A stretch of 6,659 nt of DNA from an uncultured Lachnospiraceae bacterium (lineage in GTDB: Bacteria > Bacillota_A > Clostridia > Lachnospirales > Lachnospiraceae). Numbering within the stretch: position 1 is the first letter of the stretch; every line of letters starts with the position of its first letter. The notes below the pieces were generated by a model that worked only from the letters and a program-made list of their open reading frames with translations, was not told where the DNA came from and searched no databases. Where the stretch lies: assembly GCA_902766415.1 (NCBI GenBank), contig CACXDR010000063.1, forward strand, positions 1 to 6,659. Reading direction: 5' to 3'. The position numbers were made by a program, and so were the translations under genes. This document shows, one piece after another, positions 1 to 5,174 of the stretch.

Positions 1-3
1 GTG

Positions 4-34
4 TTGAGCCATGGGGACAGTCCCCATGGCTCAA
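4..34. repeat. REP-like palindrome, copy 1, with T-run
   Basis: This is a perfect inverted repeat: 15-base arms at 4-18 and 20-34 around a single central A, with core GGGGACAGTCCCC, followed by five T at 35-39. Transcribed on the plus strand, the stem plus U-run would resemble an intrinsic terminator for whatever gene lies before the window. The same element recurs at 3606-3654 in the opposite orientation; bases 1-34 match its reverse complement at 33 of 34 positions. Two dispersed copies between genes suggest a REP-type family, which is often spread by RAYT/IS200-like transposases. No such transposase is in this window. The left end is cut by the window edge, so the arms may be longer. Confidence 0.85.
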
Positions 35-40
35 TTTTTA

Positions 41-52
41 TGCTATGATAAT
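41..52 (+). promoter_or_regulatory. Putative extended -10 promoter of the five-gene array
   Basis: TGCTATGAT at 41-49 reads as an extended -10 element (TG, one base, then TATGAT), and GATAAT at 47-52 is an overlapping alternative. It lies about 40 bases before the GTG start at 91. The expected -35 position falls inside the palindrome at 4-34 and shows no TTGACA-like hexamer, so the promoter would depend on the extended -10. This is a sequence-pattern call only. Confidence 0.4.
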
Positions 53-90
53 AGAAGCTGTGCTGGCATTTTCCCGACTGGAGGTGCGCC

Positions 91-651
91 GTGTTTTCGC
101 TTTTCAGAAAAGAGAAGGAGACGTTTGAACCGGACTACGCGTGGTACGAGAATGCAAGGAGGGAGATCCTTGCGCTTGCGCGGCCGGATCCGGCGGTGAG
201 GAATGTGCCGCTGCCGGACGGAGACGGGAGCGGCCTGGCGGCGGAAGGCGGCGGCAAAGCAGCGTCAGCCGGGGCGGCGGGCCGGGAACAGCTTGCCGCG
301 TGGATCCGCGCGCACCGGGACGACACCTTCCAGGAAGAGCTGATGGCGCGCATGAAGGAGCGCGGGATCTCCGCTTCGGATTTCCTCAAGGCTTCCCGCA
401 TCGATAAAAAGCGGTTCGGGATCATGAAGAAGGAGCGGGACTACGATCCGTCCTTCAGCACGGCGCTTGCATCCTGTATTGCCCTGAAGCTTGACCGGGA
501 CGAGGCGCAGAACCTTATGTTCAAGGCAGGGCACGCGCTGGGCGCGGGAAGCGCCCGTGAGCTGGCTGTGCTCTGGTGCCTGGACCGGAAGGTCGGGGAC
601 TGGGAGATCGCCGACCGGGTGATTGCGGATATCGAGGGTGATGCGCTATAA
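91..651 (+). CDS. Small protein with C-terminal helical HTH-like domain
   Basis: This encodes a 186-residue soluble protein with no signal peptide or membrane segment. The start is GTG, chosen because GGAGG at 80-84 sits 6 bases upstream. Residues 1-35 are charged, residues 42-66 are a Gly/Ala-rich linker, and residues 78-186 form a helical domain. Residues 80-150 align without gaps to residues 326-396 of the macrodomain protein encoded at 5175-6512, with 24 of 71 identical by hand count. Shared positions include the Y-x-PS-x-x-TALA segment and the AG near the end. The domain looks like a divergent HTH/Xre-like or protein-interaction fold, but I do not recognise a named family. It is first in a plus-strand array, 59 bases before the ATPase-like gene. 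It may act as a DNA-binding or adaptor subunit; that role is inferred only from the helical pattern and the shared domain. Confidence 0.85.
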   Translation: MFSLFRKEKETFEPDYAWYENARREILALARPDPAVRNVPLPDGDGSGLAAEGGGKAASAGAAGREQLAAWIRAHRDDTFQEELMARMKERGISASDFLKASRIDKKRFGIMKKERDYDPSFSTALASCIALKLDRDEAQNLMFKAGHALGAGSARELAVLWCLDRKVGDWEIADRVIADIEGDAL

Positions 652-652
652 T
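623..652 (+). promoter_or_regulatory. Putative internal promoter at the end of the first gene
   Basis: A consensus TATAAT at 647-652 overlaps the TAA stop of the first gene. TTGCGG at 623-628 lies 18 bases upstream as a weak -35. Transcription would begin near 659 and give a roughly 50-base leader before the ATG at 711. It could let the next four genes be transcribed apart from the first. The call rests on the -10 match alone. Confidence 0.4.
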
Positions 653-654
653 AT

Positions 655-678
655 GATACCGGAACATTAAGCGGTATC
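655..678. promoter_or_regulatory. Inverted repeat at the predicted transcription start, possible operator
   Basis: GATACCG at 655-661 and CGGTATC at 672-678 are perfect 7-base inverted arms separated by 10 bases. They lie immediately after the TATAAT at 647-652 and span the expected start of transcription. That placement fits a dimeric repressor site, and the WYL regulator encoded downstream at 1636-2643 is the obvious candidate binder. A weak leader-RNA hairpin is the alternative. I saw no second copy upstream of the other genes. Confidence 0.4.
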
Positions 679-710
679 CATGCGGCGCAAACGAAAGACA
701 GGAGAACCGA

Positions 711-1340
711 ATGGAAACAAAACACGTCAAGCTTGACAATAACGGCGGCGGGATCGAGGAGATCCTGAACGAGATCGAGAACGCCGCGGCAGAGCAGTCC
801 CTCACAAAAAACGAGCAGCTCGATCTTCGCCTCCTTGCGGAGGAGATGATCGGCATGGTGCAGAGCCTGACCGGGAGCTTCAGGGCCTGGGTCTGGATGG
901 ACTGGGAGGACAGGACCTTCCGCCTGCACCTGACCGCGTCCCGCGACATCGGGGCCTACCAGCGCGAGCAGTTCATGTCCGCATCGACAGACGGCAAAAA
1001 TTTTCTCGCGAAGGGCTTCATGGGCAAGGTGCGTGAGCTGATCGAGGTGTTCCTTACGGAGGAGGCGGGCGACAGGGAGCTTGTCCTCATGAATTACGGC
1101 ATCGCGGACGTGCATCCGGAGCTTGCGCCCATGACGCAGAGCTTCATAGAGATGAAGGACCAGATGTGGACGCTCGAGCGCTACCGCCGCCATGTGGGCG
1201 AGGACCGGGAAAAGGATCCCCGCATCGGGGAGGCCTGGGACGAGCTTGAAAAATCTATCGTCGCGAACCTCGCGGACAATGTCGAGGTGGGCGTAAGGAA
1301 CGACAAGGTCAAGCTGATCATCACGAAGGCGTTCAGCTGA
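711..1340 (+). CDS. Divergent GHKL/HATPase-like protein
   Basis: This encodes a 209-residue soluble protein. The ATG at 711 has AGGAG at 700-704, 6 bases upstream. Residues 34-50 (around LDLRLLAEEMIGMV) resemble the N-box helix of GHKL ATPases such as anti-sigma kinases. Residues 58-76 form beta strands, and residues 92-112 contain GKNFLAKGFMGKVREL, reminiscent of the lid and G-box region. The C-terminal 27 residues (SIVANLADNVEVGVRNDKV and following) look like the closing beta strands. The N-box Asn that binds magnesium is not evident after the conserved Glu pair, and a clear DxGxG G1 box is missing, so catalytic activity is doubtful. It may bind a nucleotide or a partner without turnover. 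It lies between the HTH-like gene and a small basic protein in the same array. The family assignment comes from motif pattern only and is moderate. Confidence 0.75.
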   Translation: METKHVKLDNNGGGIEEILNEIENAAAEQSLTKNEQLDLRLLAEEMIGMVQSLTGSFRAWVWMDWEDRTFRLHLTASRDIGAYQREQFMSASTDGKNFLAKGFMGKVRELIEVFLTEEAGDRELVLMNYGIADVHPELAPMTQSFIEMKDQMWTLERYRRHVGEDREKDPRIGEAWDELEKSIVANLADNVEVGVRNDKVKLIITKAFS

Positions 1341-1383
1341 CAGGAGCATCATCCGCTGCCGGCAGTGCCGGAAAGGAGTGGCG

Positions 1384-1623
1384 ATGGCGTTTTTACGGAA
1401 GGCTTCAGGAAAGGCCGGGCGAGGGGAGACCGGAAAGAAGGCGGAGGGCAGGAGCGCGGCTCCGTACAGCCGCGTAAACCGGTTCCTGACATCGCAGATC
1501 CTGAACGGGATCACCAAGGCGGAGACGGGCTTTGTCCGCTCGAAGGCTGAGGGCGCGCTCCGGTCGGACACCGCGAAGCGGATCATGTTCGGGATCTTCG
1601 GGAAGATCCTTGAACGGCTGTAG
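1384..1623 (+). CDS. Small basic hypothetical protein
   Basis: This encodes 79 residues. The ATG at 1384 is preferred over the in-frame GTG at 1378 because AAGGAG at 1373-1378 lies 5 bases before the ATG and would overlap the GTG. The protein is strongly basic, with 17 Lys/Arg against 6 Asp/Glu by hand count. The first 30 residues look disordered (Gly/Lys/Arg/Ser-rich) and residues 31-79 look helical, with an amphipathic C-terminus ending FGIFGKILERL. There is no signal peptide or clear membrane span. It sits 43 bases after the ATPase-like gene and 12 bases before the WYL gene, so co-transcription is likely. I do not recognise a family. Nucleic-acid binding or acting as a partner of a neighbour would fit the charge, but this is speculative. 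Confidence 0.7.
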   Translation: MAFLRKASGKAGRGETGKKAEGRSAAPYSRVNRFLTSQILNGITKAETGFVRSKAEGALRSDTAKRIMFGIFGKILERL

Positions 1624-1635
1624 GCGGGTGGACGC

Positions 1636-2643
1636 ATGGGGGAGTATAACGCAAGGCTCCGGACGCTCAGGACCATGCAGATCCTGCTAGAGGAGTCGGA
1701 TCAGGACCATGTGCTGAAGGGCCCGGAGATCGTGGAGCTTCTGAGAAACCGCTACGGGATCGAGACGGACCGGAAGACCGTTTATTCGGATATCGATACG
1801 CTGACCGAGTTCGGGCTGGATATCGTGAAGCAGAAGGGCGGCCGCCCCGGGTGCTACGTCGCGTCCCGGGAGTTCGAGCTCCCGGAGCTGAAGCTCCTGG
1901 TCGACGCGGTCCAGTCCTCGAAGTTCATCACGGAAAAGAAGTCGCGGGAAATGATCCGGAAGCTTGAGAAGATCGCCGGCAAGTACGCGGCGACAAAGCT
2001 TCACCGGCAGGTCTTCATCTACAACCGGCCGAAGACGGAGAATGAGACGATCTTTTATAATGTAGATACGATCCACGAGGCGATCTCCGGGAACCGGCAG
2101 GTGAGCTTCCTCTACACGGAATGGACGGTGAAGAAGGAGCTCGTGCTGAGGAAGAACGGGGAGCGTTACGTCGTGAGTCCGTGGGCGTTGACCTGGGACG
2201 ACGAGAACTACTATCTGGTCGCCTACGAAAAGGATACAAAGAGCATCAGGCATTACCGCGTAGACAAGATGAAGGACACGCGGATCGAAAACCGGGGGCG
2301 CCTGGGCGAGCGCGTGTTCCGGGGGTTCGACCTTGCCGCATTCGCGAAGAAGACCTTCGGGATGTACGGCGGGGAGGATACGGAGATAACGCTCCGCTGC
2401 GAGAACGGCCTGGCCGGAGTGGTGCTGGACCGGTTCGGGGACGGCATCATGCTGATCCCGGACGGGGAGGAGCATTTCCGCACGCGCGTCACGGTCGCCG
2501 TGAGCCGGCAGTTCTTCGGCTGGGTCACCGGCATAGGACGGGGCATGCAGATCGCGGGTCCCGCGAATGTAAGACAGGACTATCTCGGCTATCTGAAGGA
2601 GATCGCCGAAGGCTATCAAGAAGGAGCTGCTGAATATGAGTGA
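1636..2643 (+). CDS. WYL-domain transcriptional regulator
   Basis: This encodes a 335-residue cytoplasmic regulator of the YafY/WYL class. Residues 8-75 form a winged HTH: RLRTLRTMQILLEE leads in, ETDRKTVYSDIDTLTEFG is the recognition helix region, and KGGRPGCYVA is the wing. Residues 82-130 are the helical linker. Residues 145-225 form the WYL domain, including VVSPWALTWDDENYYLVAY and the RHYRVDKM strand, where conserved aromatics and arginines usually contact a ligand. Residues 245-325 match the WCX C-terminal extension. Members of this family bind DNA as dimers, sense ligands such as nucleotides or nucleic acid, and often sit in defence or stress loci. The start is an ATG 12 bases after the preceding gene with only a weak GGGTGGA site, and the stop overlaps the next gene by 8 bases. 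It probably regulates its own operon, possibly through the inverted repeat at 655-678. Confidence 0.95.
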   Translation: MGEYNARLRTLRTMQILLEESDQDHVLKGPEIVELLRNRYGIETDRKTVYSDIDTLTEFGLDIVKQKGGRPGCYVASREFELPELKLLVDAVQSSKFITEKKSREMIRKLEKIAGKYAATKLHRQVFIYNRPKTENETIFYNVDTIHEAISGNRQVSFLYTEWTVKKELVLRKNGERYVVSPWALTWDDENYYLVAYEKDTKSIRHYRVDKMKDTRIENRGRLGERVFRGFDLAAFAKKTFGMYGGEDTEITLRCENGLAGVVLDRFGDGIMLIPDGEEHFRTRVTVAVSRQFFGWVTGIGRGMQIAGPANVRQDYLGYLKEIAEGYQEGAAEYE

Positions 2644-3592
2644 TTATACGCCGATCCCCGAGATGGAGGGGGTCCGGAAGGCGATCGAGGGACTGCGCGC
2701 GGAAAACAGCCGTGACAACATGATCCGGGTGCTGGAGGCGATCCGTATCGCCATGATGAAGGACGGAATGTTCCTGGTCCCCGCGAAGCCGCAGACCAAC
2801 GCGCTTGAGACCAAGGCGGCCGACCGGCAGTTCGGCCTTCTGACCGTCAGCACGAAGGACGGGAAGAACTGGCAGCCGGTGTTTACCTCCGGAACAGAGG
2901 TGAAGACCGCGCCGCCGGCCATGCTGACGGTCCCGATCAGGGGGCTGCTGAAGCAGTTCGAAAAGGACGACGGACCGGCGAAGGAGCTTGCCGGGCTTCT
3001 GGTCAACTTCCAGACGCAGGTGTTCCCGCTCAGCACGGAGCTGATCCGGGCCATCCTTAAAGCACAGGACGATGCCGAGAAGCGCGCGAATGTGCCGGTC
3101 CAGGTGCAGGTCGTGCGGGGCGATATCCACGACATGCCGGTCGACTGCGTGGCGGTCGCCATGGACACGCCGCTCTACGAGGACAGCGACGAGCAGTACG
3201 GCATCCTGTACCCCGACGGGATCAAGGCGAAGGCGGCGCTCTGGACGGTGGTACCCCCGAACAAGGGAACGGTCGAGGACAGGAGCGTCCTGTCTGCCGC
3301 TTACGCGCGTGTCCTGAGCCTCATGAAGCAGAACGGCTGGACATCCATCGCGCTGACCAACTTCGGCGCGGAGGCCGGCTGGGCTGTGAAGGATGCCGCC
3401 GAGACCGCGTTCTTCGCCGTCGCCTGGTGGGCCGGGAAGAACAAGGACTACCGCTGCAGGATCTACTTCTGCGTCGAGGAGGGCGAGGAGGAAGCCGTCT
3501 TCAACCAGCTCGTGCAGGGGATCCAGGAGAACGTGGCGGCGCGCGAGGCAGGAACTGCCGCCCAGGCGGACCCCTCGTCGGCGAACGCCTGA
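2636..3592 (+). CDS. SseB-like protein fused to a degenerate macrodomain
   Basis: This encodes a 318-residue soluble protein. The ATG overlaps the end of the WYL gene by 8 bases (ATGAGTGA) and has AAGGAG at 2621-2626, so translation is probably coupled. Residues 44-142 match the SseB N-terminal pattern: FLVPA, then FGLLTVSTKDGKNWQPVFTS, then LLVNFQTQVFPLSTELIRAI. Residues 156-292 follow the macrodomain layout: VQVVRGDIHDMPVDCVAVA for the first strands, SVLSAAYARVLSLMKQNGWTSIAL for the central helix and strand, and RIYFCVEEGEEEAVFNQL for the end. The IVNAAN signature is replaced by VAVAMD and the GVYGFP loop by GAEAGW, so ordinary ADP-ribose hydrolysis looks lost. It may still bind a related ligand or a protein. 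The last 18 residues are low complexity. The macrodomain call rests on the order and spacing of motifs. Confidence 0.85.
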   Translation: MSDYTPIPEMEGVRKAIEGLRAENSRDNMIRVLEAIRIAMMKDGMFLVPAKPQTNALETKAADRQFGLLTVSTKDGKNWQPVFTSGTEVKTAPPAMLTVPIRGLLKQFEKDDGPAKELAGLLVNFQTQVFPLSTELIRAILKAQDDAEKRANVPVQVQVVRGDIHDMPVDCVAVAMDTPLYEDSDEQYGILYPDGIKAKAALWTVVPPNKGTVEDRSVLSAAYARVLSLMKQNGWTSIALTNFGAEAGWAVKDAAETAFFAVAWWAGKNKDYRCRIYFCVEEGEEEAVFNQLVQGIQENVAAREAGTAAQADPSSANA

Positions 3593-3605
3593 CCGATTCG
3601 TAAAA

Positions 3606-3654
3606 AACACCGTGTTGGGCCATGGGGACTGTCCCCATGGCTCAACACGGTGTT
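3606..3654. repeat. REP-like palindrome, copy 2, likely terminator between convergent genes
   Basis: Arms of 24 bases at 3606-3629 and 3631-3654 pair around one central T with a single mismatch (C at 3619 against T at 3641; a G-U pair in one RNA orientation). The inner part repeats the 1-34 element in reverse-complement orientation. The A-run at 3602-3607 becomes a U-run directly after the stem on the minus strand, giving a convincing intrinsic terminator for the PHP gene, which ends at 3685. On the plus strand the stem is followed only by CATTTAA, so termination of the five-gene array would rest mainly on the stem. Confidence 0.9.
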
Positions 3655-3684
3655 CATTTAACGACAAATGTCGAGGAACGCGGA

Positions 3685-4560
3685 TCACAGCCGCGCCCGG
3701 AGCTCCGGGAGGATGGTGAGAAGGGACTCATCGACTGCCGGGCTGTCGGTGCCGAGCGTACCCAGGGGGATGTCCTTGTTTTTCCCGTGGTAGTCGCTCC
3801 CGCCGCTGATGAGAAGCCCGTTCCGTTCCGCTTCGCCGCGGAGGAAGAGGACCTCCTCCGGGGTATAACGCGAATAGTGGCACTCGAGGCCGCGGATCCC
3901 CTCTTCCATAAGGACCTTCAGGCGCCGCCGGAACTCGTCGGGAGTGAGATGCTTTTCGTTTTCGCCGCCGAGCGGGTGCGCCCAGACAGGGATGCCCTCC
4001 GCGGCGAGGATCCCGGAGATCGCGGTCGAGGAGAGGATACGGTCGGAGATGTCTTTGATCTTCGGACCGTCATCGATATACTGGCGGATGGCCTCCTTGA
4101 TGGTTTTTGCCAGGCCGCGCCGTATGAGGAGATTGGAAATGTGCGGCTTTCCGGCGCTCGGAAGGCCGTAGAGCCAGTCAAGCTCATATTCTCCGAAGAT
4201 GATCCCGTGGACCTCTTTCAGGTGCTGAAGGCGCCGGTTGAGCTTTGCCCTGCGGAGCGAGCGCCCCTCCTCGAGGGCGTCCTGAAGCTGCTCGCAGGTG
4301 AAATCGTACATATAGCCGAGAATATGGCACTTCGCGACGGAGGACCGGCATGAGAACTCGATCCCGCGGAAGAACTCGGGACGATCCGCATCGGACGCGT
4401 CAAGAAGCCGTTCGACCCGGACCGCGCCGCTGACCGTGTCGTGATCCGTCAGGGCGAAGGTTCGGATCCCGGCGGCGGTGACCGCTTTGAGGAGCTTCAG
4501 CGGGGAATCGCTCCCGTCGGAGGCTGTGCTGTGCATATGAAGATCGATGCAAGAAGGCAT
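3685..4560 (-). CDS. PHP-domain phosphoesterase (YciV/TrpH-like)
   Basis: This encodes a 291-residue cytoplasmic metal-dependent phosphoesterase, the usual length for the YciV/TrpH group. The group includes 3',5'-nucleoside bisphosphate phosphatases and 5'-3' exoribonuclease AM. PHP motifs occur in order: DLHMHSTASDG (His8, His10, Asp15), LTDHDT (Asp39, His40), GIEFS (Glu68), HILGY (His79), GKPHISNLL, AHP (His195), ECHYSRYTPEE and GGSDYHG (Asp256, His258). All expected metal ligands are present, so the enzyme is probably active. The ATG at 4558-4560 has AAAGGA (complement of 4570-4575) 9 bases upstream. It follows the rhodanese gene by 58 bases on the same strand and is probably co-transcribed. 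Likely substrates are pAp-type nucleotides or short RNA ends; the exact substrate cannot be told from sequence. Confidence 0.95.
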   Translation of the reverse strand: MPSCIDLHMHSTASDGSDSPLKLLKAVTAAGIRTFALTDHDTVSGAVRVERLLDASDADRPEFFRGIEFSCRSSVAKCHILGYMYDFTCEQLQDALEEGRSLRRAKLNRRLQHLKEVHGIIFGEYELDWLYGLPSAGKPHISNLLIRRGLAKTIKEAIRQYIDDGPKIKDISDRILSSTAISGILAAEGIPVWAHPLGGENEKHLTPDEFRRRLKVLMEEGIRGLECHYSRYTPEEVLFLRGEAERNGLLISGGSDYHGKNKDIPLGTLGTDSPAVDESLLTILPELRARL

Positions 4561-4590
4561 GCTGCGTAGTCCTTTCGTGTGAGGCCGCCG

Positions 4591-4605
4591 GCCCGGAAGC
4601 CGGGC
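4591..4605. other. Short GC hairpin between rhodanese and PHP genes
   Basis: GCCCGG at 4591-4596 and CCGGGC at 4600-4605 form a 6-base stem with a 3-base loop. No T-run follows on either strand, so it is not a convincing terminator. It could stabilise or process the two-gene minus-strand transcript. Confidence 0.3.
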
Positions 4606-4618
4606 TGCGCCCCGGTCG

Positions 4619-5011
4619 TTATTTTTCGATCTCGTACGGCCAGGTCATGATGCCGCCGATCTCATAGATCTCGGTATAGCCCATGCGGGCCAGCTTTCCC
4701 GCCGCCTGCTTGCTGCGGTTTCCGCTGCGGCAGTAGACCAGGATCTTCTGCCCAAGGTCAGGAAGCTCCTTCGGGGGCTCGTCCCCGATCGTGTCAAGCG
4801 GGATCAGGATGGCGCCGGGGATGTGCCCTTCCGCGTACTCCCGCGGCGTGCGGACGTCGACAAGGAGGACGTTCTCCTCCTGCTCGAGGATGCCCTTCGC
4901 GTACTCCTGGTTTACCTGGTAAAATTTGCCGCCCGTGCTTCCGCGGTGCCGGATCAGGTATATGGCGGCGAGAAGGATCATGGCGGCTGCCAGAACAAAG
5001 CGGATATTCAT
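4619..5011 (-). CDS. Membrane-anchored single-domain rhodanese
   Basis: This encodes a 130-residue protein. Residues 4-20 are a hydrophobic helix (FVLAAAMILLAAIYLI) followed by RHR, so it is most likely a signal anchor with the catalytic domain outside the cytoplasmic membrane. Residues 32-128 are a rhodanese domain: LLVDVRTPREYAEGHIPGA, then ILVYCRSGNRS with catalytic Cys94 and a six-residue loop, then the closing GGIMTWPY. Family members move sulfane sulfur from persulfides; the physiological acceptor is unknown. An in-frame ATG at 5089 exists, but the ATG at 5009-5011 is preferred because GGAGG (complement of 5018-5022) lies 6 bases upstream and the membrane helix then begins the protein. 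It is the first gene of a two-gene minus-strand unit with the PHP gene. Confidence 0.95.
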   Translation of the reverse strand: MNIRFVLAAAMILLAAIYLIRHRGSTGGKFYQVNQEYAKGILEQEENVLLVDVRTPREYAEGHIPGAILIPLDTIGDEPPKELPDLGQKILVYCRSGNRSKQAAGKLARMGYTEIYEIGGIMTWPYEIEK

Positions 5012-5048
5012 GGGATACCTCCGATCGGTACGTGGATCCGGGACGATG

Positions 5049-5063
5049 CTCCCGTAACGGGAG
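5049..5063. promoter_or_regulatory. Palindrome in the rhodanese leader
   Basis: CTCCCGT at 5049-5055 and ACGGGAG at 5057-5063 are perfect 7-base arms around one base. They lie between the putative minus-strand promoter near 5090-5098 and the rhodanese start. With a one-base centre this suits a protein-binding site better than an RNA hairpin. Confidence 0.3.
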
Positions 5064-5089
5064 AGGACGCGCCCTGCGCCCTGCCTCAT

Positions 5090-5098
5090 ACTATATCA
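5090..5098 (-). promoter_or_regulatory. Putative extended -10 promoter of the rhodanese-PHP unit
   Basis: Read on the minus strand, TGATATAGT matches an extended -10 (TG, one base, TATAGT). It lies about 80 bases before the rhodanese ATG. No good -35 hexamer is seen at the expected distance. A tandem GCGCCCT repeat at 5069-5082 lies in the resulting leader. Confidence 0.4.
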
Positions 5099-5141
5099 CA
5101 GATCGGGGGAAAAAGGCGGACGGCCTTGAAAGACGGTTCCT

Positions 5142-5147
5142 TATAAT
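5142..5147 (+). promoter_or_regulatory. Putative -10 box of the macrodomain gene
   Basis: Consensus TATAAT, followed by a T-rich start region. It gives a leader of about 20 bases before the ATG at 5175. TTGAAA at 5125-5130 is only about 11 bases upstream, too close to be its -35, so the -35 element is weak or absent. The region drives divergent transcription with the rhodanese unit. Confidence 0.5.
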
Positions 5148-5174
5148 TTTTTTCGCGTGGGAAAGGAGACAGAT

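Noticed and set aside
11..199. Open frame beginning MGTVPMAQ inside the first palindrome
   Set aside because: It starts within the repeat, overlaps the well-supported GTG-started gene at 91 in another frame, lacks a ribosome binding site and has an Arg-rich shadow composition. The same MGTVPMAQ start recurs at 3622 only because the repeat recurs.
441..1676. 411-codon minus-strand frame opposite the first genes of the array
   Set aside because: The plus strand carries recognisable proteins with ribosome binding sites here; the antisense frame is rich in Arg, Leu, His and Pro and shows no family motif.
2525..3688. 387-codon minus-strand frame opposite the SseB-macro gene
   Set aside because: Antisense shadow of a gene with clear domain motifs and coupled translation; it also runs through the palindrome.
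3622..4353. 243-codon plus-strand frame opposite the PHP gene
   Set aside because: It starts inside the second palindrome and runs antisense to a PHP gene with all metal-binding motifs; it is a high-GC shadow frame.
4591..4605. Terminator between rhodanese and PHP genes
   Set aside because: The stem is only 6 bases with no T-run on either strand, so it is listed only as a hairpin.
5012..5040. Possible second copy of the GATACC/GGTATC operator before the rhodanese gene
   Set aside because: GATACC is present, but the partner reads CGGTAC at a different spacing and the symmetry is poor; it also overlaps the ribosome binding site.
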